From: Xylaria sp. FL1777
Taxonomy: Eukaryota > Ascomycota > Sordariomycetes > Xylariales > Xylariaceae
Direction: 5' to 3'
NCBI GenBank assembly: GCA_022578965.1
Contig: MU400649.1
Coordinates: forward strand, 1-64,000
Length of the DNA: 64,000 nt
Shown: in pieces, positions 1-11,533 of the stretch
How the letters are laid out: the number at the start of each line of letters is the position of its first letter
Position numbering within the stretch: position 1 is the first letter of the stretch
Position numbers and translations under genes: made by a program
Notes under the pieces: generated by a model
Told to the model about the DNA's origin: nothing
The model's database searches: none
What the model saw: only the letters and a program-made list of their open reading frames with translations

Positions 1-1420
1 TTTATAGCTTTTTTTTTTGTTTTTTTTCTTAAATTAGCATTATTTTTAAAAGTATTTTTTTTTTTTATAGTTATAACATTTAACTTTAAATATATTTTAA
101 GATTATTATTTTTAAACTTTATTAATTTGCTTAAATCTTTATTTAATACTTTTTTAAATATTCTTTTTTTTGTTTTTTCTAGTTTTTTTAGTTTTAAAAT
201 ATTAATTAAATAATTATTAATTAATTATAATAGCTATATTAATATATATATTAATTTTTGCTAGTTTATTTATTTTATATAATTTGTTTTAAACTTAAGT
301 TTTAAGTTTATTATAAAATAAATAAAATAATATAAACTTAAATAATCTTAAAATTATTATTAATTATTTAAATTTTATAGCATAATTTATTATTGCTTTT
401 ATTTGTTTTAAATAATAAAGTGCTTTTTTTATATGTTTTACTTTTTAAGTATTTTTAAATAATGCTTTTATTTAATTTTTAAACTTAACGTAGTTTTTAA
501 AAATCTTTTTTGTTTTTAGTTTAAAGTTAATTAACTTATTAGCTTTTAAAAAAATTTTTAAAATAAGTTAAAACTATTTTAATATTTTTTTTAATAAAAA
601 TTATAAAATAATTATTATTTTTTAATTTTTTTTTATAATAATAATAAAATATTATTTTAAATAAAGTTTAATATAAATTAAAAAAGCTTTTATATTTATA
701 AATCTATTATAAAGCTTTAAAGTAGTAAGTTTAAAACTTTTAATGTTTAGCATTTTTAACATTATAAATAATCTTAATAATAAAAATAATAATACTAATA
801 AAAAATTAAGTTTTTTATTTTAAGTTATTACTTTAAGTATAGCAATAATAAAAATAAGCGTTAAGTTTACTAATAATAATATTAATATTAATTATAATAT
901 AATTACTTGTTTAAAACTTTAATTTATTGTTATAATAGCAGTTATTATTGCTGCTTTAATTATTATAGCTAATATTTATGCTAATTTAAAAGTTATAACG
1001 CTTAGTATTTAAGCTATTCTTTAAGTTAAAGTAATTAGTTTGCTTTATAGCATTAGTATTAATGTTAGCTTTTTTTTACTACTACTACTTAACTTTTTTT
1101 TTTTTACAACTGCTTTTTTTTTAATAAAAATAACTAATAAAAGTATTAAAGTTTATTATTTTAGTATATTATTAGTTCTAAAAATCTTTAAAATTTTTAA
1201 ACTTAATTTTTAATTTTTTGTTTTTAGTAATATAACCTAGATTTAGTTTATTAATTATTAAGTAAAGTTTATTTATATAATACTATTTAGCATTTTTGTT
1301 TTTTAAATATTTTTTTAGTATATTTTTAAAAGTTTATTTTATAAATTATTTATTACTTAACTTTTTATATTAGTATTTATTTTTATATGTTAAGTTCTAT
1401 TAATTAAAAAGCTATTAAAG

Positions 1421-1919
1421 TATAATAAACTTATTATATATTAATATAATAAGTTTACTTTTAAAGTTTTAATTTGCAAATAATAATAGAATTTTTAATA
1501 ATAGTTTATTAAAGAAATTTTTAGAATACTTTTATTATTATATATTAATAAATATCTTAAGAAATTAAAAGTAATAAATATATTAATGCTTAGCAGTTAT
1601 AAAAAATTAATAGCTAAAAAACTAGAACTAAATAAATAATTAAATATAAAAAATGCATAATTATATAAATAAAAAAAAGGTAAAAAAAGTAATAACTTTT
1701 TTTAAATTACTATAAGTTTAATAAGTACTAAATTACTATAAGCTTAGTAAGCTTTAAATTACTATAAGCTTAGTAAGCCTTAAATTACTATAAGCTTAGT
1801 AAGCTAAATAAATTATTATATAACCTTAGCTTTAGCTAGCAAAAAAAAAGGTGCAAAATATATATAAAGGCATTAAGCCGCTTTAAAGGTTACCCTTGTG
1901 CTAATTTTATAACATTTAA
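1421..1919. repeat. Left long terminal repeat (499 bp)
   Basis: It aligns without net gap to 7499-7997. The shared 3' end reads ggcattaagccgctttaaag, then aacatttaa. This copy carries many more C-to-T and G-to-A differences than the right copy. The boundary could be 5 bp shorter (ending at the taaca), because both copies happen to be followed by tttaa. Confidence 0.75.
1703..1806. repeat. 26-bp tandem repeat, 4 units, inside left LTR
   Basis: Four units follow the pattern taaattactataagcttag + taagcct, with a period of 26 bp and the first unit the most divergent. The same array lies at 7781-7884 in the right LTR at the same offset, so it predates insertion. Confidence 0.8.
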
Positions 1920-1973
1920 TAATAAATTATAACTAAAATTATATAATATTTTATATATAGTTTTTTTTAAGAA

Positions 1974-2788
1974 CTACGAGGTAATTACATAAAAGTGCAC
2001 ACACCTAGTTAATAGCATAATATAAGTAAGCAAACAACTTAAAAGCAAAAAAGTAAAAAGCAAAGCACTTAATAAAATCGTAGCAAAACTAGTGCAACTT
2101 AAGAGTAAATATAGGATGTTTTTACTTAGCTACTAGAAAAAAAGTAAGCTGCTTACGGCTTGCTTTCGACCCACAAGCACGGTTTTTACCTGTATATATA
2201 AAAAATAAAAACTAGCATAGCTAATAGGCCGTTAGCTTAAGTAATACAATATATATATAGTTTTTTAATTTCTAAATATAAACATAAATAAAAATAAAAC
2301 TATTTAAATAATTATAAAAAAAATTATTAAAGCAGTTTATAAAGCTTATAACATTAACTAAAGTAATAAAGCTTGCTTAATTATATATATTTTTAATTAT
2401 TTTAACAAAATATTTATTATAGCACTAAATAAAACAATTAAAACAAAGTAAATTATTTTTATAAATAAATAAGTATTAAAATATTTTTTAAAGTATAATA
2501 ATAATATATATATTGTATTACTCGGGCTAATAGCTTATTAGCTATACTGGTTTTTATTTTTTATATATATAAATAAAAACTGTGCTTATAAGTTAAAAGC
2601 GAGCTATAAGCAGTTTACTTTTTTTTTAGTAGTTAAATAAAAACATTCTGTATTTATTTCTAAGTTATATTGGTTTTGCTACGATTTTATTAAGTGTTTT
2701 ACTTTTTATTTTTTTGCTTTTAAGTTGTTTGCTTATTTGTATTATGCTGTTAATTAAGTGTATGCATTTTTACGTAGTTATTTTGTAG
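1974..2788. mobile_element. Inverted-repeat transposable element (MITE-like), 815 bp
   Basis: The left arm 1974-2257 is the reverse complement of the right arm about 2501-2788 over nearly its full length. The outer tip reads ctacgaggtaattacataaa on the left and, reversed from the right end, ctacaaaataactacgtaaa. Inner landmarks such as aaaatcgtagcaaaactagt and gcttttaagttgtttgcttatt pair across the arms. Differences between arms are mostly C/T or G/A. The roughly 240-bp centre has no readable gene. It sits inside the LTR element's internal region, so it is either a later insertion or a component of it. Superfamily is unknown; target duplication cannot be told apart from the A/T-rich flanks. 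Confidence 0.75.
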
Positions 2789-5700
2789 TTTTTTTTTTTC
2801 TGTATTTTTTTTGCTTTGTAGTTTGCTTGCTTTAATATTGCTGTTTGCTTTGTGCTACTTATAGCAGTTTTTTTAGTTTTAGCACTTATTTAGCTAAGTA
2901 TATTGCTTTTTTTTCTTAATTTCTTTTTAAACCTTTTTTTATTGTATTGCTAATGTATTATAGTTTGCTTGCTTTAGTATTACTGCTAGCTTTTTGTTAT
3001 ACTAGTTTTTTTATAATTAAGTTATAACTAAATTATAAGCAAAATTAATTGCTTATTATTTTTTAGTTTGCTTTTTGTATATTTATTTTTTAAGCTGCTT
3101 TTGTGCTTTTTATAATAAGCTTATTAAGTAAACATAGCTTATAAATAGCTTATATACTAAGCAATATAAAATAGCAATAAATAGTAAGTTATTTTATTTA
3201 GTTATTTATGTTAATCTTTTTTTTTTTTAATTATTAACTTTATTACTTTTATTACTATTATTATTATATGTTTAGCTTGCGCTTGCTTTAATATATTAAA
3301 GTATTTAATTTATAATATAATTAGTTATTAATATGTTATAGTTATATAAAAATTTACTTTGTTATAACTGTTATACTTTTTGCAGTATATATTTATAACT
3401 AGCTTAGCTTAAGTATATATATTAACTAATGTTAAGCTTATATATTTAAAGTTATAAGTTATTTTGCTGCAGTTTTTACTAGTTATTTAATTTATAGTAC
3501 TAAACAAGGTAGCTAATAGCTTATTATTATATAGTTTAAGCTTTTATAACTGCTTGTTATTATGCTTTTTTGCTATAACATTAATTCTTAAAATAAAAGT
3601 AAGTACTTTAGTACTTTACGCTAAAATATTACTAATAGCCTTAAAATTTATATTTATTAAGCATATTAAAATACTTAAGCTATATTATTACTATATTGCT
3701 TATGTTATAATAATATATTATATACTCTTTATTATTGTTTTTTTTATGCTAACTATATAAAAACATTAATAACTTTTATGCTTATAATATTACTAGCAAG
3801 TTTGCTAAGTGCTTATAATGCAAAAAAAGCAAAGTAAGCACTAAAAATAGCAGTTATAGTTTTATAAGTACTTTTAACTATATTAATATTTGTATATTTT
3901 TAGGCTTTACTTTATGCTTATTTTAACTGTTAAAGTTTTTTTAATCTTAAGTACTGCTAATAATTTCTTAGCTTAAAAAAATTAATAAAAAACTTCGATT
4001 GTTTGTTAAAGCTTATATAGCTATGTGCTATTTTTATACTAATAGAAATATTTAAGCTATATTTATAGCTAATATACAACTTTAAGTTGCAATTAAAAAA
4101 GCAAAAAAAGCTGCAGTAAGTAAAAAAGCCGGAAGTTTTATATAAATAAGCTAGTTAAAAAGTATTTACGTAACTTTTAAAAGTTAGCATTGTTATATAT
4201 TTAGTAGCTAGAAGTTTTAGTAAAATTTTAGTGTTTAATGCTTAATAAAGTTGCTTAATTGCTTTGCTTTTTTATAATATATGCTTTTTAACTTTTATAG
4301 TTTTATGTTTATAATTTTGTATTGCTATTTTTAGTATTTTATTATATTATGCTTTACTTTAAAGTTTATAAACGTAAGCCTATAATAAGTAGCTTTTTTA
4401 AAACTATAAGTAGTAAATAGCTTTATAATAGCTGCTTTAGCTTTTGCTTCGTAGTTATAGTAAACTTTTTTTAGCTTAAAGGAAAGCTAATATTAATGCT
4501 TAGCTGTTTTTGCTCCGTGTTTAAAGGCCTTTATTTTTGTGTTTTTATAGCTGCTTATAACTTAATTAGTTCTTTAGTTATGTTATAATAGCTAAGCCTT
4601 CCTATATTTAAAACTTATTTAGCTATTTTACGTGTTTTTTTCAGGTTACGCAATAATTAGTAGCTTAGTTAAAAATTTGTTTGCTTTTTTAGTATATAAT
4701 AATAATAATAAAATTAAGTTATAAAAAAACTATAAATAACGTTTTAAAACTTAAGTTATTATTTTATAAAAAAAAAATTAGTTTAAGCTTTTTATAAAAA
4801 ACGTTAAAAAGCTTTTATTATGTATTACGCTTTATATATAACTAAACAAAAACTAGCATTAAGCATTAAACTACGTTTTATATTTTAAAGTATTATATTA
4901 TTTGCACTAAAAGCTATACTATAATAAATATAAGTTATTTTGCTTTAAGATTTTTAATGCTAGCTTTACTAAAAGAGCTAATGCTGCTAAATTTTTTTAT
5001 TGCTTAAACACATAAATAAATAATTTTAATATAAAACTTTCTTTTTTTTAAATAGTTTAAAAAAAAACTTATAAAAATAAATTAAAAGCTATAGCTGCTA
5101 TAACTATAATTTTTAAAAAAAACTTTATTAAGCTTAATTTTTTTTAATAAATAAATAACTTTAATTTTAAATATTATAAATATATAAATTTTATAGTTTT
5201 TTTTGCTATTTGTTATTTTTTTAACTAAATTATTAATAAAATACTTTAGCAATTAGTAAACTTTATAGCACTTAAAGCTAAAATTAAGTTTAAAAAGTTT
5301 AAACTTAATAAAACTTTTATTATAATAACTTTAATAATTAATTTAACTATAAATAAAGCAAAACAAATTAATTTTTATAATTTTATACTATTTTTAATTA
5401 ATAAACTAAAAACAAAAAAAATTTTACTAGTAAGCATTATAAAGCAAAAATTTATTAAGCTATATAATAAATATTTTAGCTTAAATAAAAAACAATATAA
5501 CTTTATTAATTTTAATTTGCTTAAAGTTTTTTATAGTATAAAGTTTTTTATTAGTTATTTTAATATAAGTAAAACTAAAGTTATAATATTTTTTATTAAA
5601 CTTTTTATATAAAGTTTAATTAACTTAAATAACCTTTATATTATTAAACTTATTTTTAAACTAACTATAGTAAAGCTAAATATACTTAAGTTTACTTTTA

Positions 5701-7498
5701 ATAACTTTATTAAGCTTACTACTAATAAAAAGCCAAAAAAAAGCAAAAAAAAGCAAAAATAAAATTTTTTTGCTAAAGTTTGCTTTAATAATATTTTACT
5801 TTAAGTTAACAAAAAATATAAAACTACGTTAAAAAACGTTATTTTTAAAAAAAATAATAAAAAACAAAAGAAATTTCTTAAAAAAAAACAGTTAAAAAAT
5901 AATAAATAAAAAACTATAAATAATAAGCAAAAAAAAAATAATTAAAAAAACTTAAATTAAATAAATAATAATTAAACAAAATTAAATCAAACAGAAAAAA
6001 ATAGTTAAAAAAAATTAAGTAATTTAAATTAAAGAACTTTAAATATTTAATAGCTAGCAACAAATTAAAACAATAAACCGTTTAAATTATAATTTAATTT
6101 TAACTTTTTTTTAAAGTTTTAAAAAAATAAAGCTTATATTTAACCTTAAATGTTTATTATTAGTTAATAAAATATATAACTTAATAATTTCGCTAAAAAG
6201 CTTTCTTAATATATTAGTTTTTATAAAACTTATATTATTTGTGCATTTATAATTATTATAGCTACTAAGCATATTATTATAAATAACAAAAAACTAATAA
6301 TTATTAAGGATTTTATTAATTTATTGCTTGCTAAATTATTTATAACTTCTTTTTTAAACTAAGCATATATTTTGCTTAATAATAATGCTATAATTTAAAA
6401 ATTACTAAAATTAATTAAATTAGCTATGCAGAAATATTTAAGTTAAAATATAAGCTTTAAACTTGCTTTTTATATTATATTTAATTTTTGCTTTTAAAAA
6501 TTAAACCTAAAGCATTAGCATAAAAAAAGTACTAAAGTTTAATACAAACTTTTTAAAAAAATAGTTAAAATAGTTTATTAATTAGCTAACTTTATTATAT
6601 ATATATTTTATGTTATAAAAAGCTTTACTAACATTTTTAATATTATAGTTTTTTAAATTAATAAAAATTGCTGCATAATTAAGCTAAACGTTTTTATTTT
6701 TTTAACTAAGTATTTATTTATTATAATTAAACTATTTTTAAGCAATAATAAACAAATGTAGCTTTTTTTTTTTTTTAAAAATATTTATAAAACTAAAAAT
6801 AATGCTTTATTATTTTTTAATTTTTTTGTATTATAAATATAAATACTGCTATTAAGTATGCATATTAAACGTACTTAAGCTATATTTATGCATTACTTAT
6901 ATATTAATTATTGTAGTAAAAGTAATATATTTAATTTTACATTTAAAACTTTTTATAATAGTAAAATAATAAAACTTAAATAACCTTAGATTTATAAAGC
7001 TTTACGTATTAGCAAAAAATTCTTTAAGTTTATTTTTTATAATAGCTATTTTAGTTTTTTGCTAATAATTATTATTAAAAGTAATAATAAAAGTATATTT
7101 AAAAATAATATAATTAATTATATTAATGCTAACTATGTTATATATTTAGTTTTTATGATTTAATAATTTAACTTATGTTATATAAACAGCAAACGTTTTT
7201 TTATAAGCATTATTACTTTATATAATGCTTAAGCAAATTTATTAAAACTTTGCTATAATAAATATAGTTCTGCTAAAATTTGCTTTAAAAAAATTAACAT
7301 TTAAACTATTATTATAGCGCAAAGTTATAAATATAATCTTATTATTGCTAACTTTATTTATATTTATAGCTTTAGCTTTACTAAAAATAGCAATCTTAGC
7401 GTAGTTATTTTTATTTATGTTAAATATATTATTATTTACTTTTGCAATAATAAAGCATAATTAAGCATAAAAACCTTATGCTAGCTTAAAGACTTTAA

Positions 7499-7997
7499 TA
7501 TAACGAACTTATTATACATTAATATAACAGGTTTGCCTTTAGGGTCTTAATTTACAAGTAATAATAAGATCTTTAACAGTGGTTCATTAAAGAGGTTTTT
7601 AAAGTACTTTTACTATTATGCATTAATAAAAGTCTTAAAGGATTAAAAGTAATAAATATATTAATGCTTAGTAGTTATAAAAAATTAATAGCTAAAAAAC
7701 TAAAACTAAATAAATAATTAAGTATAAAAAATATATAATTATATAAACAAAAAAAAGGTAAAAAAAGTAGTAATTTTTCTTAAACTATTGCAAGTTTAAT
7801 AAGCACTAAATTATTGTAAGCTTAGTAAGCCTTAAATTACTATAAGCTTAGTAAGCCTTAAATCACTGTAAGCCTAATAAGCTAAGTAAGTTATTATATA
7901 ACCTTAGCTTTAGCTAGCAAAAAAAGAGGTGCAAAGTATATATAAAGGCATTAAGCCGCTTTAAAGGCCACTTTTGCGCTAACTTTATAACATTTAA
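7499..7997. repeat. Right long terminal repeat (499 bp)
   Basis: This is the less mutated partner of 1421-1919, at a constant 6,078-bp offset along its length. It keeps GC-bearing words lost from the left copy (for example taacaggtttgcctttaggg against taataagtttacttttaaag), so it is the better template for inferring the original repeat. Confidence 0.75.
7781..7884. repeat. 26-bp tandem repeat, 4 units, inside right LTR
   Basis: This is the counterpart of 1703-1806, again four units of 26 bp. It keeps extra G and C (for example cactgtaagcctaataagc in the last unit), in line with the lighter mutation of this LTR. Confidence 0.8.
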
Positions 7998-9290
7998 CTA
8001 ATATTATATTGCTAAAAAAGCTATACTTATTTTTAAAAAAAACTTTTAAAAATAACTATATAAATTTTGTTATATAAACTATAAACATAATTAATACTGC
8101 TATAATATTTTATGCTGTTTTATTTATAGCAATAATTATTATATTTATAACTGCAATAATAAGCTATAAAAGCTTAAATTTAAAGTTATACTAAAAAATC
8201 TATATAGTTTTATTATATAATATTTAAAATTTATATAAAACAACTAAGCTATTATTATTTACGCTTTAAAAGTTTATTATATAATTTAAAAAATAAAAAA
8301 TTAAATTAAACTAATAGTTAAAAAAGCAAACAATAAATAAACTGCTATAAATACTAATTAATTTAACAAAGTTTAGCGTTATATTTAGTAAAACTTAAAT
8401 AAACAATAAAAAAACTTTAAGCATTATAAAGCTAAAGCTAAAAAAGCAAAAATTAACTTTAATTTAATCGAGCTATTAATTCTTAAGTTTTTTTTTACTA
8501 AACTATTAACTTTAACTTTTTTACTAAAGTATATTATAAATAACTTAATAATAAAAAACAGTTTTAATTACATTATAAATAATATAGCTATTTATATTTG
8601 TTATTATTTTTATAATATATAATGCATGCTTGTTATTTTGCTAATTAATAAATAAATTACAATTATTTACTTTAAATTTTAGCTAGTTGTTTTTTTTAAT
8701 ACTAAACTTCTTTTAGTTTATTATTTAACACTTAAAAAAAAAAATATAATAATTATAGCTTTTATAACTTTATTATAAAAGCTATGCTAAAAACTATACT
8801 ATAATACTTAAAGCAAAGCGTTTTAGTTTAAAATAACCTAAAAAAACTCGGTATAAAGATTTATGCTTAGCTTAATAATTTAATTAAAAAAATTCTGGTT
8901 TTTAATAGTAAGTTAACTAAAAAAAAAGCTATTAAAAAAATTTAAAAAGTTAAAATCCTAGTTGCTAAAAATAATAAGTTTAACAAAAAAAAAAAACCTA
9001 AGTATAAAAATAATAAAAATATTATAAAGCAAATTAAAGTTAAAAAGTCCTAGTAATAATATAATAATAATAAAAGCATTATAAAAACATAATTCTTTTT
9101 TTTTAAAAGGAAAGTTATTAAGTTATATAACTTAGCACTTAATTTATAGCCTTACAATATATATATTATAGCTTATTACTTTATAAGCTAAACCTTTAGC
9201 TAGCTACTTAGTTAGTTTTATCACACTTTCAAGTTTTAACCATTATAAAATACATAGTGTATTAAGCTTTATTTAATGCTAGTACGCTTT

Positions 9291-10974
9291 TTGCCTCTTG
9301 TTAGTGCTTTCGCTATCCATGATATCTATAAACAACAAAATACCGGTCCTAGGAACTTGCTAGGCCATCTATTTATATAGATTAAGTCAAAGCAAGTGTT
9401 AAATAACCAAAAAGTGAAGCCTGAGACATCAAATGCTACGATAAGTTATTTTCATATGACAGATAATACCTTGGTGGTGTTGACGCATGCTATGGTTTTA
9501 TCTCGAGTGCTAGGATCGCAGCATAAGGTAACAGACTGTATATACATATCTTACACCTTTAGATAAGGAGAAGTATTGCGCGAGGGGCTTGTTGTTCACC
9601 CTTCTTTCTCGATTCATGCTGATATCTCGGGATGATCAACAGCTTACGGCACTTGCAGCATTCTTATCGACCTGCGGCCATAAACTAGCCGATGTCTCAT
9701 AGACAACGTGGTCGAGGTCGACTGGTACGTAAAAGATAGGGGAATGTCCAGTTAGAGACTTCGTTCTTATGAAATCGACTCAGTTCTCAGAACATCAGCA
9801 GACAAGGTAGAGGGAGGTTGCATGGCCCTATTTTAAATTAGTTTCCAGGTAACATCTGCTCGAACACGGAATTCCGGTACTGAGAATGTCCCCGGGAAGC
9901 ATGATACTAGATATATCGTGTATTGGCATCCTGATACAGAAATCTCCCCTCGCTACTCCAGAGATTGTTTGTTCACATATCAGCATCCTCCTATTTCCGA
10001 TTCGGCCTAACAATTTCTCTCCTATTCGTGTAGACCCTACGCTCCTCGAATGCTTCCTAGTTCTAGTGAATCTGACTCAAACCGTCTCGTAACCTGTCCG
10101 TCAATGATCAAATGTGACTGTCTTTTCCCCTTCCCCCTTCCCCCTACCCTCATAGTCGGGAGGGGAAAATACCCATGAAAGAGGAAGCAACTAAACGCGA
10201 TAAGTCAGTTTAGTCCAAGCGGAAACCGGCCCAGGTACTAGTGCTTGCCGAAACACGCCTTGTTGGCATGCAAGCTTTGCCGACTTACATATGTAAGTAG
10301 CGTCGTCGTCCTTAGCGTCCTTTTCTCCTTGCTAGTAAAAGGCGTCCCAAGGGTAAAGCAGAGGTTTTATGTTTACATTGACTATTGCTTCCACTACTGC
10401 ATATGTTCTACTTCTAATTATATAGACGAATCACCATGTGCAATTTCAACTTGATTAATAGCTCATCTAAGCTAAGAGGGGCTGGTTATTCAATATCTCA
10501 TCCATTGTTATGAACGACGGTAGTTGCCGGTTGCTTGATCCACGTGCCTTGGGCCCATTTTAACATTTGTAAGGGTTCATCAAGGCATACCAAATCTCAA
10601 TGTGATTAAGAATTCTTAAATAATCAAGTAGTATGTATTAAAAAGCTTAAGACGACATGAATAACTAAATTTTTTTCTTGTTTCTTATAGAAAATTTCAA
10701 TTTTTAACATCATCCCAATTGACAAGGCTATGCATTAGCTTCTTTATCTACATAATGCACCTATTTTCTTAGTGTCTTAATAATCACACGACTTTAATTA
10801 AAATATTTGTTAGTTGCTTCATACTTTCTTAATGAGTCTAGCGGTGAGATAAAGGAGTAGAAGTAAGTATTAACAATACTGATACACTCTGCCACAGTAT
10901 TTGATGCGGATTTGATGAATTTGTCTCATTTGTTATATGCCCAAACCAGGCGTGGAGTTGACAACAAAGTCGAT
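9291..10974. other. Intergenic spacer after the AT island
   Basis: Composition returns to normal within about 100 bp. Several overlapping ORFs of 60-70 codons lie around 9.8-10.5 kb on both strands, but none has a recognisable domain or credible splice context. I see no gene here. Confidence 0.6.
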
Positions 10975-11098
10975 TCTCGATTGGTCTAGTGGTAAGGATA
11001 CCTGCTTGTCAATAAATTCTGTTGACCCTACGTTTGTGGATTCGATGAGCACAGAATTGCAGATCGCAGGTGGCCGGGGTTCGATTCCCCGATCGAGA
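10975..11098 (+). tRNA. tRNA-Asp(GTC) with 53-nt intron
   Basis: The acceptor strands TCTCGAT and ATCGAGA pair over all 7 bp. The D-arm is GGTCTAGTGGTAAGGAT and the T-arm is CGGGG-TTCGATT-CCCCG. The anticodon stem CCTGC (11001-11005) pairs with GCAGG (11066-11070). The loop TTGTCA places GTC at 34-36, and the intron 11012-11064 follows A37, the canonical nuclear position; C38 is at 11065. The type assignment rests on this loop placement. The A-box and B-box promoters are internal. Confidence 0.75.
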
Positions 11099-11533
11099 GA
11101 ACTTTTTGCTAACTTTGGCTAATTTTTCTACTCTACCACTTTCTTCGACATCTCATTTATTTTTGTATTTGAATGCGGGGTAGTGCAGGATTTTGGGTTT
11201 TACAGTTAGTAATAAGTGTTAAAGCGCCTAGCCAATAGGTTAGGTTTATTCCCCAGCTCACCTTTCACCTTTCCTCAACATATCAATGACTCGAAAAGAC
11301 TTTAAGACGACATTGATCTGCCTCTTTCATACGTAGGCCATGACTTGTTTGGTATGGTGGCTGTAAAAGGAGTCCTTACAATGCTAGTATTAAGACAAAC
11401 TACCGCGTGCGGTGCGATTTGTGGCTAAGCAGAAGGAGGTAGTAATGTCTCAGTCTATGGCCAAGAGTCCGAGCTTTTTCAGCTCTGATCTAAATATCCT
11501 CTATAAAGCCGCCCTAACGCCATCCCTAATACA
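11099..11533. other. Spacer between tRNA-Asp and CRAL-TRIO gene
   Basis: A T-run (aatttttctactc) shortly after the tRNA 3' end could serve as the RNA polymerase III terminator. Nothing else is recognisable; the right part is the 3' flank of the minus-strand CRAL-TRIO gene. Confidence 0.5.

Larger units (their letters stand above)
1421..7997. mobile_element. Degenerate LTR retroelement
   Basis: Two direct repeats of equal length (1421-1919 and 7499-7997) bracket 5.6 kb of mutated sequence, giving a 6.6-kb unit, the usual size of a fungal Copia or Gypsy element. The better preserved right repeat starts with tataacgaactt, which would derive from a TG-initial LTR after G-to-A change, and the repeats end near taaca, as for an LTR ending in CA. 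Primer-binding site, polypurine tract, target duplication and reverse-transcriptase motifs are not readable, so superfamily and orientation are unresolved. An 815-bp inverted-repeat element is inserted near the left end. Confidence 0.7.
1..9290. repeat. AT-rich island of decayed (RIP-like) transposon DNA
   Basis: The block is composed almost wholly of A and T, in sharp contrast to everything after about 9.29 kb, and every frame is riddled with stops. It contains long direct and inverted repeats (listed separately), so it is transposon-derived DNA that has undergone heavy C-to-T and G-to-A mutation. Such islands are the known product of repeat-induced point mutation in ascomycetes. Surviving C residues are almost all preceded by a purine. 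A-rich, lysine-codon-like stretches (about 5.8-6.0 kb and 8.9-9.05 kb) may be remnants of coding sequence, but no domain can be read with confidence. The island continues beyond the left edge. The only ORF above 60 codons (3554-3760) is a low-complexity Leu/Ile/Tyr chance reading. Confidence 0.9.

Noticed and set aside
3554..3760. 68-codon Leu/Ile/Tyr-rich frame in the AT island
   Set aside because: It is composed of AT-rich codons only, in mutated repeat DNA, with no homology signal; a chance frame.
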